Origin: Flammeovirga kamogawensis
Lineage (GTDB): Bacteria; Bacteroidota; Bacteroidia; Cytophagales; Flammeovirgaceae
DNA length: 64,000 nt
Reading direction: 5' to 3'
Assembly (NCBI RefSeq): GCF_018736065.1
Contig: NZ_CP076129.1
Span: 1,116,001-1,180,000 of the forward strand
How positions within the stretch are numbered: the first letter of the stretch is position 1; every line of letters starts with the position of its first letter. The notes under the pieces were generated by a model. The model searched no databases. It was not told the origin of the DNA and was given only the letters and a program-made list of their open reading frames with translations. Both the position numbers and the translations under genes were made by a program. This document shows, in pieces, positions 55,150 to 64,000 of the stretch.

Positions 55150-57288
55150 TTATTTAAAAGGCTTTGGGGGCTTATCAGTTAATTTATATGTTGTTTTTGA
55201 TACTATATTTTTCCCTAAATTTGAATGAACCTCATGCTTAGATAAATAATAAAAACCATTGGTTTTCTTATAGTAAAATGTTTCGTGTGAAAACTGTTTG
55301 TTTTTTAAATTTAACTCGTGAAAATTATCAGTCATGATATTTATATCGTTACGAGGGTTGTAAATAGTATTTATAACAGCTTTAGTAATAGCATAATTTG
55401 AGGCATTGACATATAATTTTCCTGAATAATTTTTTATATCAATAAAATCATCTCCTCCTGTGTTTTTGTAACCAGGGTTTTCGGCTTTAAAATAAACTAC
55501 ATAATGTAATTTTTTATTTATATACTCGTTTTCTTGTAGTATAAATTGATAGTTATGTTTTGAGTTTAAAAAATTATGATGTCTAACATCAATTATATCT
55601 TTTAAATTTTGAGATCCAGTTCCAATTATAAAATTTGAATACCTTAAACTATCAAGTTCTTGTTCTGCTACACATGTAATGGATGTATCATTTTTAATAT
55701 ACCTCCATTCATCAACTTTGAACATTAATCTAGTAACATAATTTAAATCTGAATAACCATTAGGATCAATTTCATCGTACAGTCTCCTTTTTAGTATTTT
55801 ATTGTCTGTTTCATTTATTAATTCATTTTCAGCTGCTAGGACAAACCCTTCTTGATTATAATTTTTAGAGATGTTTTTACGAACATTCTTCATTATTTTT
55901 TTTGCACTGATGCCTTTAGAATAAATTTCAACTTCACCTAGAATACGACTATTTTCATTTAAAAATAGAGTATCATTAAGGCTTGAGGTATCAATCGTTT
56001 TTGGTTCATAGCCAATGCCACTAAGTGTGATTATTTCTTTTTTACTATTCAAGAAATTATACTCACCATTAATATCGCAAACACCAATTAATTTATTCTT
56101 ATCATTTAATATATGGAGGTAGGGGATTCCTTGTTTTGTGTTTTGGTCAGCAAAGGTGACATTGGTATAGTCACTAATATTGTGGATTAAAAATAAACCA
56201 TCAAATACATTACTCCAATCGAATGTTATATTCGTATTTAAATCATATGCATAGCTACTAAAGTTTGATTTTTCATTCAAGGATTTATAGCCATATTTAA
56301 AGTTTTTTTTGTGGAAAGATTTTTCAATTGAAGGAGTTATTGTATACATGTCATCAAATCCAGTAATTGCTAAAATAAATACAGACTTATCTCCATATTT
56401 TTCAGTAATTCTTTCCCCCATTGGTTTATATTTTTTGGATTCAGAGGGATCCATAAATTTTGTATCTTTTGCAAAATGACCATTTGCACCAATACAGATT
56501 ATTTTTTTATTAGGGTAATTGTTGCTTAACCTTTCAAGGTTCTCTGCCATTAAAGAGTCTCTTGTGTTACTATTGTAAGCTTTAAAAGTATCATTCGTTA
56601 AGGTATCAATATGATCTCGATAATAATCTTCAATTAAGCTATTAATATTTGATAAAGTAGCTATTAAAAAATCACGTCTTTTTATATCAATTTTTTGATC
56701 TTTATTAATTACCTCAAACAGTTTTTGATGAATAGAGTGTAAATCAGAATAAGTAACTCCCTTTTTTGGAATATATGTTTCTCCAACTTGAATTACTGCT
56801 TCTTCCCACAATTCATAATTCTGTATTTGATCATGATATTTATTAAAGTCACCTGAAATATGTGGCCTTAAATTTCGATTTGTAAATTGGTTATCAAAAC
56901 CTCTTATTTTAATATCTCTATCATCAAGGAAATTAACTAAAGTATCGAAATTAGAATGTTGTGTCCATATAGGAAAAATATTGCTTTTATACTCTGCTGA
57001 TTTAGAAGCTCCTTTTTCAATATTTTCATTAGCTTTTTCAAGGTTATAATAACTACTTTCAAAGGTAACCATATTATATCCCATAGAATCGACTAAGTAT
57101 TTAATAATATCTATCTGTGTATCGAAAATTTTCTTATATCTATGATTTGCTTCTCCTAAAAAAACAAACTTTGTATCATTCGAGATTTCGTTTTTCAAAA
57201 ATGAAAAATCATTCCTTTTAACAGGAGTTACGGTCTGTGCGAAGATCGAAAAAGGAATTAAGACTAGAAATATTATTAATGTTTTCAT
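55150..57288 (-). CDS. erythromycin-esterase-like protein fused to a carboxypeptidase-regulatory-like/DUF5686-like domain
   Basis: A 712-residue exported protein (signal peptide to IFAQ). The N-terminal ~370 residues carry the erythromycin-esterase fold pattern: FVFLGEANHRYKKIF (Glu46, His49), MVTFESSYYN (Glu77) and IICIGANGHFAKD with a conserved late His. From about residue 390 comes a short regulatory-like beta domain (IPYLHILNDKNKLIGVCDIN, then EYNFLNSKKEIITLSGIGYE), and then a longer C-terminal region with the look of Bacteroidota outer-membrane-associated DUF5686-like proteins (ISAKKIMKNVRKNISKNY). The fusion is unusual. The function is unknown. A shorter relative of the first domain lies at 33809. 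Confidence 0.65.
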   Translation of the reverse strand: MKTLIIFLVLIPFSIFAQTVTPVKRNDFSFLKNEISNDTKFVFLGEANHRYKKIFDTQIDIIKYLVDSMGYNMVTFESSYYNLEKANENIEKGASKSAEYKSNIFPIWTQHSNFDTLVNFLDDRDIKIRGFDNQFTNRNLRPHISGDFNKYHDQIQNYELWEEAVIQVGETYIPKKGVTYSDLHSIHQKLFEVINKDQKIDIKRRDFLIATLSNINSLIEDYYRDHIDTLTNDTFKAYNSNTRDSLMAENLERLSNNYPNKKIICIGANGHFAKDTKFMDPSESKKYKPMGERITEKYGDKSVFILAITGFDDMYTITPSIEKSFHKKNFKYGYKSLNEKSNFSSYAYDLNTNITFDWSNVFDGLFLIHNISDYTNVTFADQNTKQGIPYLHILNDKNKLIGVCDINGEYNFLNSKKEIITLSGIGYEPKTIDTSSLNDTLFLNENSRILGEVEIYSKGISAKKIMKNVRKNISKNYNQEGFVLAAENELINETDNKILKRRLYDEIDPNGYSDLNYVTRLMFKVDEWRYIKNDTSITCVAEQELDSLRYSNFIIGTGSQNLKDIIDVRHHNFLNSKHNYQFILQENEYINKKLHYVVYFKAENPGYKNTGGDDFIDIKNYSGKLYVNASNYAITKAVINTIYNPRNDINIMTDNFHELNLKNKQFSHETFYYKKTNGFYYLSKHEVHSNLGKNIVSKTTYKLTDKPPKPFK

Positions 57289-57365
57289 TATTTAGTAAAG
57301 GTCTGTGTTACATATATGACATTTTGATGAGTATTTAGGTTAATTTATAGTTGTTAAAAATTGCA

Positions 57366-57404
57366 AAATCCCCTTTTAGATATTAACTATCTAAAAGGGG
57401 ATTT
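57366..57404. terminator. hairpin between the TPR-caspase and EreA-like genes
   Basis: A perfect 16-bp stem (57366-57381 with 57389-57404), 7-base loop. The long T run is on the plus strand, while on the minus strand, which is transcribed here, only four T follow. It still probably ends the TPR-caspase operon. Confidence 0.7.
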
Positions 57405-57425
57405 TTTTTTATTGAGTATGTAAAT

Positions 57426-59627
57426 TTACTTCCCTTCTTCAATAGTAGGGCTTGCCTTTAAATGAAAGATATATTCTCCGCCTTCATGACCAACATTTCG
57501 TAATGGTTTACCTTGTGGTTCTTGCATTGTATTACTCATTACTGTTTGCCTTACATATAATGCGATACTTGAAATTGTCAGTTTTTCTATCGTATTGTTT
57601 ACTAGGTATTTTGTCAAATAATGATTGAATGGACTATGTTCTCCTGCATTACCATCAGATACTTCTGTTAAACCACCAGATGATAATCCCCATCTCGATT
57701 TAAAGTTTTCTACGCGTTCTGCGTACATCATACCTCTTGATTTTGTGGCAAATAAAGAACCAGAGAAACACGCATCTGCTATTAAAAGCGTATGTTTAGT
57801 ATTTAATCCTTTAATGTAATTCAGAATTGTGGTGTTCGATAAATAAGAAGACATATCATCTTGAGACATTGCAGCACTTGCTGGTACCCAATAACCTTCT
57901 TGTGTGAAATCGTCGTAATAACCATGACCTGAATAATAGATTAGAAGTTTATCTTCTTCACCAATTTTAGTATTGATCTCCCTTACCATCTTCGAAATAT
58001 TTGATTTAGTAACATCACCGTTATAAATCTCAAAAACATTCTCTTTATCGTAGTGGTAGTAAGTGGTTAAAACGTCTTTAATTTTTTTTGCATCGTTTAC
58101 TGCATTTACTAATGGAGTCCATTGTTGATAATCGTTACATGCAATTAACAATAAGTAGTTTTTACCCTGTTGTACTGTTTTTACAGCAACTGCAGGAGTA
58201 GAAGCAGTAGATTCAGATTGGTCTAAGTTCAATACAAACTCTTGCATATCTGATCGGTTATTCAGAGAATCTTGAATCATTACTCTAAACTTATTCTGAG
58301 GAGCTTTAATTGTTTTAAACCCTCTAGATACTGCATTAGGTTTTTCGTAGTGCACAGAAATTTCAACCTGAACACCTTCACCTGGTCCTAAATCTTTTAT
58401 TTCTACTGCTCTATCAAATGATAAACCAGGAACAGACATTGTTGGTAATAACTTTACTATAGGTTTTACAGCAGCTCCTTTACCCCAATTATCAACTCTT
58501 AATTTTATTTTCCCAGAACCCCCTTTTGATAAAGTTGTCACACCTCCTTCATATTCAAAAGCCAAATCAGACATCATTAATTCTGCAGGTGCAGACGGAA
58601 CATTTGCTGGTTTTGGTACAACAGCAACAGGAGTACTTGGTGCTGATGGAGCAACAGTAGGCGTAGGAATAGGTTGTGTAGAAGCAGGAGTACTTTCAGA
58701 AATTGTAATACTTTCTTGGGCAAAACCTGTAGTTGGCGGAATTAATCTTTCTGTAGAGGTTATTGCTAATGTTTCTCTTACATTGTCCATGTGGTCTATT
58801 AAAACCAACGTTGTTTGTAAGAATTCAAATGCATCTGTGGCATTTTTATCTCCAGAAGCAGCCTTATCTATATATGGTTTTGCCATTTTTAAAAGCTCGG
58901 TAGCTTTCATATTATAAGCAAGACTAGATTTTTCAAAATCTTCTAGAGATAGTTCATTAATCTTATTGATTTCTGCAACAGCTTGGTTGTAAAAAACAGT
59001 ACCCAAGTTATAATTAGCATCAAGATGATTTATGTCTAAAGTAGTAGCGATTTCATAATTATCAATTGCTTTTTCAATAGCACCTGTATTCTGATAGATC
59101 ACGCCAAGTGTATAAGCAAATTCTGGATTTTCACTTGTAGGCACTATTCTTTCTAGTAATTTTTGAGCTTCTTCAATTTGATTATTCTCAAAATAAGTAG
59201 CTAATAAAGGACCGGCATAAGCATCGCTATTATTTGGATATTGATTAACGCCAATTTTCAATAATTTTACCAATTCTTCTCCTTCTGCATTAGTTACAGC
59301 ACTCATAAACATAATTTCTGAGTACTCATTAAAAGCAGGGGATGTGTATTTAAATACCGATGTAAACTCTTCTTTTAATTGTTCAAAAGAGTCGTTATTA
59401 TTGGCATAAGCAGCAGATAGTGCTCCTTCTAAATATGCTACAGAATCAGTAGGTAATGTTTCTTTAGCTTTAATGAAATCTTGTAATGCATTTTGGAACT
59501 CATCTATTTCGTACCAATCACGTGCATTTTTCATGTGTTTTTCCCAGATTTCTTCTACACTTTGTGCTTGTGTAAGAAACGGAAATAACAAGAAAAGGAA
59601 ACAGTTTAAAATTACTTTATATTTCAT
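57426..59627 (-). CDS. secreted TPR protein with C-terminal caspase-like (C14) domain
   Basis: A 733-residue exported protein (signal peptide ends QAQ). N-terminal TPR repeats (about 30-290: ARDWYEIDEFQNALQDFIKA, EFAYTLGVIYQNTGAIEKAI, DANYNLGTVFYNQAVAEI) are followed by a Pro/Ala/Thr-rich linker (about 305-345), a CARDB-like Ig domain (about 350-465: LSKGGSGKIKLRVDNWGKGA) and the caspase domain (about 485-725) with His568 in YYSGHGYYDD and Cys620 in ADACFSGS. All parts of the protease dyad are present. It is the last gene of a minus-strand operon, five bases after a large secreted protein and close to a PD40/OmpA protein. The site would be the periplasm or outer membrane. Its target is unknown. 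Confidence 0.88.
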   Translation of the reverse strand: MKYKVILNCFLFLLFPFLTQAQSVEEIWEKHMKNARDWYEIDEFQNALQDFIKAKETLPTDSVAYLEGALSAAYANNNDSFEQLKEEFTSVFKYTSPAFNEYSEIMFMSAVTNAEGEELVKLLKIGVNQYPNNSDAYAGPLLATYFENNQIEEAQKLLERIVPTSENPEFAYTLGVIYQNTGAIEKAIDNYEIATTLDINHLDANYNLGTVFYNQAVAEINKINELSLEDFEKSSLAYNMKATELLKMAKPYIDKAASGDKNATDAFEFLQTTLVLIDHMDNVRETLAITSTERLIPPTTGFAQESITISESTPASTQPIPTPTVAPSAPSTPVAVVPKPANVPSAPAELMMSDLAFEYEGGVTTLSKGGSGKIKLRVDNWGKGAAVKPIVKLLPTMSVPGLSFDRAVEIKDLGPGEGVQVEISVHYEKPNAVSRGFKTIKAPQNKFRVMIQDSLNNRSDMQEFVLNLDQSESTASTPAVAVKTVQQGKNYLLLIACNDYQQWTPLVNAVNDAKKIKDVLTTYYHYDKENVFEIYNGDVTKSNISKMVREINTKIGEEDKLLIYYSGHGYYDDFTQEGYWVPASAAMSQDDMSSYLSNTTILNYIKGLNTKHTLLIADACFSGSLFATKSRGMMYAERVENFKSRWGLSSGGLTEVSDGNAGEHSPFNHYLTKYLVNNTIEKLTISSIALYVRQTVMSNTMQEPQGKPLRNVGHEGGEYIFHLKASPTIEEGK

Positions 59628-59632
59628 CTTAA

Positions 59633-61963
59633 TTATTGGATATTCTTTTCTACAACTTTTAAATTATTTGCTTTCAGTGTTACCAAAATAATATCTCTAT
59701 TACTAAAGTCTGCGTTAGGGTCGTAAGCACCTTTTACACCAATAATATTTATAGTATTATCAAAATCAGTTAGTGCAAATGTGGCTTCGTATGGTGAGGT
59801 AGATTTAAGTATAGTAGCATCTAAAGGCTTTCCAAACGCATCTAATTTTAATAGTGCTGTATTAAACTGACCAAAAGTTTCTGACGTTGCTGTTAAAGTT
59901 GCTTTACCATCTAGTGTAGCAAGTTTATTTACGTTAGCAACAAGAATGTAACTACTTGGCATGCCGATTATATCGTTTATCATACCTTTCATCATAAACT
60001 CAGAATTCCATATTAACTCTCCATCCATTCTTACATTTTGAATAGATAAAGTATCATAATGTTGAAGATTATTTTTAGATTTCCCTTTATAAGCAATTAA
60101 ATAACTTTTTTGCTCTTGTAAAAAGTTGAATGCTCTTGGGTAACGAGCTGTACTTAATGGTTGCTCATGAATAACTTCTCCAGAAGATAAATTAACCACA
60201 CCAACCTTAGAGCTTAACGACATATCTACTGCTTCTGTTTTAATACCTTGAACGGCCATTAAGACATGTAACATTCCACTTTTAATCCTGATTGATGGAA
60301 TATCTATGGTAGGAATACCTTGATATTCTTTTCTATTATAATTAAATGCTTTTACCCAAGTAATTTTTTGAGTAGAATCTAGGTCGGCAACAAAAACACC
60401 AAATTCTTTTTCGTTATTAATAGTACCAATTAAGAGTTTGTGATTGTTTTTATTAGGGCGTACATACATAGTGGTGTATTTACGTTTACCGAATAAATTT
60501 TTATCAGAAACTGGAGTAACAGAAATTGAATCTTTTTTGTAAGGAATAAACTCTGCCTTTTCTACAGGTACTTTAGAGAAATAAGTAACAACAAGCTCTT
60601 TTAAAAGCTTTTCTGATTGTACCGTTTGATCTGCAATAAATTGTTTTTCATAAGTGATATACGACGGTAAGTTATCGTTGTATTTCATTTTATAAAAATT
60701 TGCATGCTTAATGTAGCCAATATCAGCAGAAGATGTATGAATGTTATTTAATGCTTTACTTGCTTTTAAACTCTCTGTCCACACTTCAGCCTGAGATCGA
60801 ATGTATTTTAAATCGACCTTATTACCATTAAATTGTATATTAGAATAAGCAATTTGGTTTAATAGATTGACTTTCTGTTCTTTATATTTGAATATCTCTA
60901 CTGGATAAGCACTCGGATCGTATTTTTTTATTTTACCAATTTTACGAGAATCTAAATAGAATCGATCTTCTGAAGGGGAAGAAGTAGCTTGTTTTTGCTG
61001 AATTATTTTATCTAATTCTGTATCGTAACTATCTACTAACAACCTCATGTTTACAATTTCAGCTTGGTAATATGCAAGAACATCATCATGCCATTTCGCA
61101 TAATCCCATAAGTCAATTTCCATTGTTAGGAAAGAGGTTCTTGTTAAGCCATGAATTCTATAATTCTCAATTGGTTTAATTGTGTATTCTTGCGTGTATC
61201 CTTCAAAAGGGTGGATAGTTGCTGCTGCTTTATAGAGTGCAAAATATTCTAAAGACTTTTCATAGTGCATTTTCATGGTAGCCAATTTTGGGAAAAGGCT
61301 ATCATTTTCTGCCATTATATACAAATCTTTAATAGTAGAATATGTACCACAAACATCTCTAAAAATCTCGTTTGCAATTAAGTATTCATTAATAGAAGCC
61401 TTGAAGTTCATGTAAATACTATCTACTTCAGATTTTTGAAGTGCTAAAACTTCTTTACGTCTTTCTAATTCCTTATTAATATGGAGTAAAGAAACTTTTT
61501 CGTCTATTGTTTCAGCATTGGCAGGGAATTTAAGAAATTCCATGTAATAACGCTTACCTTTCTTTTTTACTTCTTTTTCGTCTAAACGAGCCTGAAACTC
61601 ATTAATATATTGCAATGCAGAATCACAAGTAGAATGTATTGCGTGATATTCTCTTAAAACGTCAAACTCGTCAATTCTTTGGAAGTAATATTCACTAATT
61701 TGAAATATAGGACTTACCTCGAAAGGTTGATATTGTCTAATTTTTTTTAAATCCTGTAATATTGGATCTTCAATTCTAGTATCAAAAGAGGGTTTGATTA
61801 ATGGGAAGTATTTCTTGTAATCAATGTCTTCATACTTTAATCTCTCGGCTTTTGTTACCTCATCTTCTTCTACCTTTTCTGTTTGGGCTGTAACTGATAA
61901 AACAACACCAAATACACCAATTAGGAGCAAAGAAATATATTTATTTAAGGATAATGATTTCAT
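59633..61963 (-). CDS. large secreted protein of unknown function, helical N-half and propeller-like C-half
   Basis: A 776-residue protein with a signal peptide (ends VTAQ). Residues ~30-480 are charged and mainly helical (YRIHGLTRTSFLTMEIDLWD, VNMRLLVDSYDTELDKIIQQ). From ~490 on, repeated strands in the style of a beta-propeller appear (NKNNHKLLIGTIN, KITWVKAFN, LIAYKGKSKN, ELIWNSEFM, SYILVANVN, TALLKLDAFGKP). No family is recognised. It lies between a PD40/OmpA gene (17 bases) and the TPR-caspase gene (5 bases), so the three very likely form one envelope complex. Confidence 0.75.
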   Translation of the reverse strand: MKSLSLNKYISLLLIGVFGVVLSVTAQTEKVEEDEVTKAERLKYEDIDYKKYFPLIKPSFDTRIEDPILQDLKKIRQYQPFEVSPIFQISEYYFQRIDEFDVLREYHAIHSTCDSALQYINEFQARLDEKEVKKKGKRYYMEFLKFPANAETIDEKVSLLHINKELERRKEVLALQKSEVDSIYMNFKASINEYLIANEIFRDVCGTYSTIKDLYIMAENDSLFPKLATMKMHYEKSLEYFALYKAAATIHPFEGYTQEYTIKPIENYRIHGLTRTSFLTMEIDLWDYAKWHDDVLAYYQAEIVNMRLLVDSYDTELDKIIQQKQATSSPSEDRFYLDSRKIGKIKKYDPSAYPVEIFKYKEQKVNLLNQIAYSNIQFNGNKVDLKYIRSQAEVWTESLKASKALNNIHTSSADIGYIKHANFYKMKYNDNLPSYITYEKQFIADQTVQSEKLLKELVVTYFSKVPVEKAEFIPYKKDSISVTPVSDKNLFGKRKYTTMYVRPNKNNHKLLIGTINNEKEFGVFVADLDSTQKITWVKAFNYNRKEYQGIPTIDIPSIRIKSGMLHVLMAVQGIKTEAVDMSLSSKVGVVNLSSGEVIHEQPLSTARYPRAFNFLQEQKSYLIAYKGKSKNNLQHYDTLSIQNVRMDGELIWNSEFMMKGMINDIIGMPSSYILVANVNKLATLDGKATLTATSETFGQFNTALLKLDAFGKPLDATILKSTSPYEATFALTDFDNTINIIGVKGAYDPNADFSNRDIILVTLKANNLKVVEKNIQ

Positions 61964-61980
61964 AATGTTTGCTGTCTTTA

Positions 61981-64000
61981 TTAGTTGTTGATAGAAAGAA
62001 CCATTAATTCTACTCTTCTATTTTTGGCCTTATTCTCTTCCGTATCATTTGTAGTTGATGGTTGAGATTCTCCATATCCTCTAGGGGCAAGTCTTGCTCT
62101 AGGAATATTGAATTGCATAACATACATGGCTACAGTTTGTGCTCTACTTTCAGATAGTTTCTGATTATAATTTTCAGCCCCTACATCATCAGTATGTGCG
62201 GCAAGTTCAACAACAATGTTTGGGTTATCCTTCATTAGCTTAACCAAACGCTTTAATTCTTTGTAAGAACTTTCTATAATTTCTGAAGAATTAGATTCAA
62301 ATAGAATGTCTTTTAATGGTAGCTTCGTATTTGGCTTTAACTCGGTAAGTGCAACATCAAAGTTTTTCTTTTTACCCGCTTTTAGTTTAGAAGAGAAGAA
62401 AGAATACCCTCTAGGACTACGTACTTCAACTTGATAATTTGCACCATCTCTAACTTCAACTTTATATTTACCATCGGCCCCCATTTCTGCAGGAATGGCA
62501 ATACGTTCGTCTGTTTCTGTGTTGTATAAGAAAATCATTGCTTCTAATCCTTCTTGTGTTGCGGCATCGGCAATGTTAAACTCTAATTCTACTTTATTTG
62601 GGGCTAATTCAATAGATTTTTGGAACTTTTGATAAAGTACAAATGAGCTTAAATCAAAATTAAAAACAGATGGCTTAAAGTTATTTTTTGAGATTGTTAG
62701 CTCATATTTATCACCAATTGGCAACATGAGGTGTTTTACATTCTCTTTTTCAATAATTTCAATATCAGTAATAATTTCTTGAGTAGTTAAACTTTTGATT
62801 TGTATATCGGCATTGATTAATTCCATTAAATCCGCATCATAAATTTCTAACTCTAAATCAGTACGGTCAAAAAGTCCAATATCTTTATTAATTTGTTTGT
62901 ATTCTTCTAGTTCCGTTAAATCTTCCGAGAAGATAATATTAGAATAGCCTTCTGCATTTACGCTCGCTTCGTAGTCAATTCCTTCTGTTAATACTAAAGC
63001 ATACTTACCATCTTCGGCAACGGGTAAATCAAATAGTTTTTCTGTTGTAGATCTATCCCTTACACTAATAGTTGCAGATACAGGTGAGTTATCATCGGTA
63101 TTAAATACCTTACCTTGGAAAGTTACGTTTTTATATAGCCTGAAATGTTCTGGTATAAAAGCAGTAAATATATCTTCCTGCCCTTTCATATTTGGGTATT
63201 TCTTTAAAACCTTAGGGTCAACCTCTCCATCATTTAGGAAATAGAGTGTTTCTCCAGATGCAGAAATAGAAGCATATAAATCGTCTCTTTCAGTATTTAC
63301 AAAATCTAAGTTTACAGGTTCAGACCATTCTCCATTAAAACCTAATTTAGACATCCATAAATCGTATTTTCCTTTACCTCCTGCACGAATAGAAGAGAAT
63401 ATTAAAGAACGCCCATCTGATAAGATTCTAGGGGCCTTTTCACAACCTAAATTAATAGGAGCAGGTAATAATACAGGTTCTCCCCAATTTCCTTTTTCAT
63501 CTTTCTTAGCTACTTTAATACTAAAACAACTACTACCTAAAGAGTTTGTACTTACAGTATCGAAACAAATAAAATACATACTTTGCCCATCTGCACTAAC
63601 ACTTGGGAAACCTTCATAAAGTGCTGTATTAATAGGAGCTCCAATATTTTTAGGAGAACTCCATTTATCACCAATACGAGTTGAATAGAAAATATCTTCT
63701 GAACCTAAACTCTCTTTAAACGAGGCAAAATAATAAAGTGTGTTACCATCATAAGAAATCGAAGGACCACCAATTAAGTCATTCGCTTCACCATAATTAT
63801 TGATGCTATCTAAAGATACTGGGTCAGTCCATGTAACACCATTATCAGGTGTTGTTGTTTCATAAATTCCCCAACGGTTATTTTCTCCCATATTTGCTTG
63901 AAAAATCATGATATTTCCTTCAGCATTTAGGGTAGGAGCGTATTCTCTAAAACTACTAGAACTTACATTGTCTGGTAATTTTTTATACTCTCGTTGAGCT
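61981..64000 (-). CDS. PD40-repeat/OmpA-family outer-membrane protein (5' partial)
   Basis: The frame is open to the window end (upstream residues read YKKLPDNVSSSSFREYAPTL, a PD40 start), so the N-terminus is missing. Visible: WD40-like PD40 blades (GGPSISYDGNTLYYFASF, EGFPSVSADGQSMYFICFD, KAPRILSDGRSLIFSSIR, DLYASISASGETLYFLND), a carboxypeptidase-regulatory-like domain (VTFQGKVFNTDDNSPVSATI), further beta modules and a C-terminal OmpA peptidoglycan-binding domain (LFESNSSEIIESSYKELKRL, AAHTDDVGAENYN, LSESRAQTV, ENKAKNRRVELM). The layout recalls PorE of the type IX secretion apparatus, which has TPR-PD40-regulatory-OmpA parts, but many paralogues exist, so no symbol is given. First visible gene of the operon with the TPR-caspase. 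Confidence 0.9.
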   Translation of the reverse strand, partial: AQREYKKLPDNVSSSSFREYAPTLNAEGNIMIFQANMGENNRWGIYETTTPDNGVTWTDPVSLDSINNYGEANDLIGGPSISYDGNTLYYFASFKESLGSEDIFYSTRIGDKWSSPKNIGAPINTALYEGFPSVSADGQSMYFICFDTVSTNSLGSSCFSIKVAKKDEKGNWGEPVLLPAPINLGCEKAPRILSDGRSLIFSSIRAGGKGKYDLWMSKLGFNGEWSEPVNLDFVNTERDDLYASISASGETLYFLNDGEVDPKVLKKYPNMKGQEDIFTAFIPEHFRLYKNVTFQGKVFNTDDNSPVSATISVRDRSTTEKLFDLPVAEDGKYALVLTEGIDYEASVNAEGYSNIIFSEDLTELEEYKQINKDIGLFDRTDLELEIYDADLMELINADIQIKSLTTQEIITDIEIIEKENVKHLMLPIGDKYELTISKNNFKPSVFNFDLSSFVLYQKFQKSIELAPNKVELEFNIADAATQEGLEAMIFLYNTETDERIAIPAEMGADGKYKVEVRDGANYQVEVRSPRGYSFFSSKLKAGKKKNFDVALTELKPNTKLPLKDILFESNSSEIIESSYKELKRLVKLMKDNPNIVVELAAHTDDVGAENYNQKLSESRAQTVAMYVMQFNIPRARLAPRGYGESQPSTTNDTEENKAKNRRVELMVLSINN

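Noticed and set aside
1-64000. CRISPR array, tRNA or rRNA genes, phage genes or complete insertion sequences.
   Set aside because: No spaced repeat series, cloverleaf, rRNA-like conserved stretch or structural phage gene was found by reading.

Overview
The window looks like a chromosomal segment of an AT-rich, probably marine, member of the Bacteroidota. A Flammeovirga- or Cytophagales-like organism is my guess from gene content; no 16S or other marker is present. Supporting signs are SusC/SusD pairs, a hybrid two-component system, type IX secretion (T9SS) sorting tails, a GLPGLI-family gene, S1 sulfatases, the near absence of Shine-Dalgarno sequences, and -33/-7 promoter elements of the TTG-N19-TAnnTTTG kind.

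Layout. 1-6.3 kb: the tail of one polysaccharide utilisation locus (PUL), with a SusD-like protein cut by the window edge, a surface glycan-binding lipoprotein and an internally duplicated beta-helix protein with a T9SS tail. 6.4-7.6 kb: two small genes (an unknown secreted protein and a DUF4269 nucleotidyltransferase-like protein). 7.8-14.4 kb: a hybrid sensor/AraC regulator followed by a GH2 beta-galactosidase-like enzyme. 14.8-20.1 kb: poorly characterised small genes and a decayed stretch (transposase-like and acetyltransferase remnants). 20.5-33.5 kb: a galactan PUL with SusC, SusD, a SusE-like protein, a GH53 galactanase lipoprotein, a GH5-like clan A hydrolase, a GH43-like five-bladed propeller enzyme and a second GH53 with two tandem accessory domains and a T9SS tail. 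Together with the GH2 and the sensor this looks like a complete beta-1,4-galactan breakdown route.

33.8-40.8 kb: an EreA/ChaN-like lipoprotein, a convergent PLP-dependent decarboxylase, then a compact run of four genes: a membrane-anchored caspase-like protease, a macro-domain protein overlapping it by one base, a very basic 95-residue protein and a cytosolic NagZ-type GH3. The caspase and macro proteins end in the same short helical module. This run is my best candidate for an undescribed signalling or defence system.

41.1-43.9 kb: two adjacent pseudogenes (a GLPGLI protein broken by one stop, and an outer-membrane beta-barrel protein reduced to its two ends) plus two small secreted proteins. 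44.0-53.7 kb: three S1 sulfatases, a T9SS cargo protein, a small lipoprotein caught between 72-bp direct repeats, and a GH3 beta-glucosidase-like lipoprotein. 53.9-57.3 kb: a small unknown gene, a Cof-type HAD phosphatase and an erythromycin-esterase-like/carboxypeptidase-regulatory fusion. 57.4-64.0 kb: a minus-strand operon of a PD40/OmpA-family protein (cut by the window edge), a large secreted protein of unknown function and a TPR-caspase protein. No tRNA, rRNA, CRISPR array or intact insertion sequence was seen.
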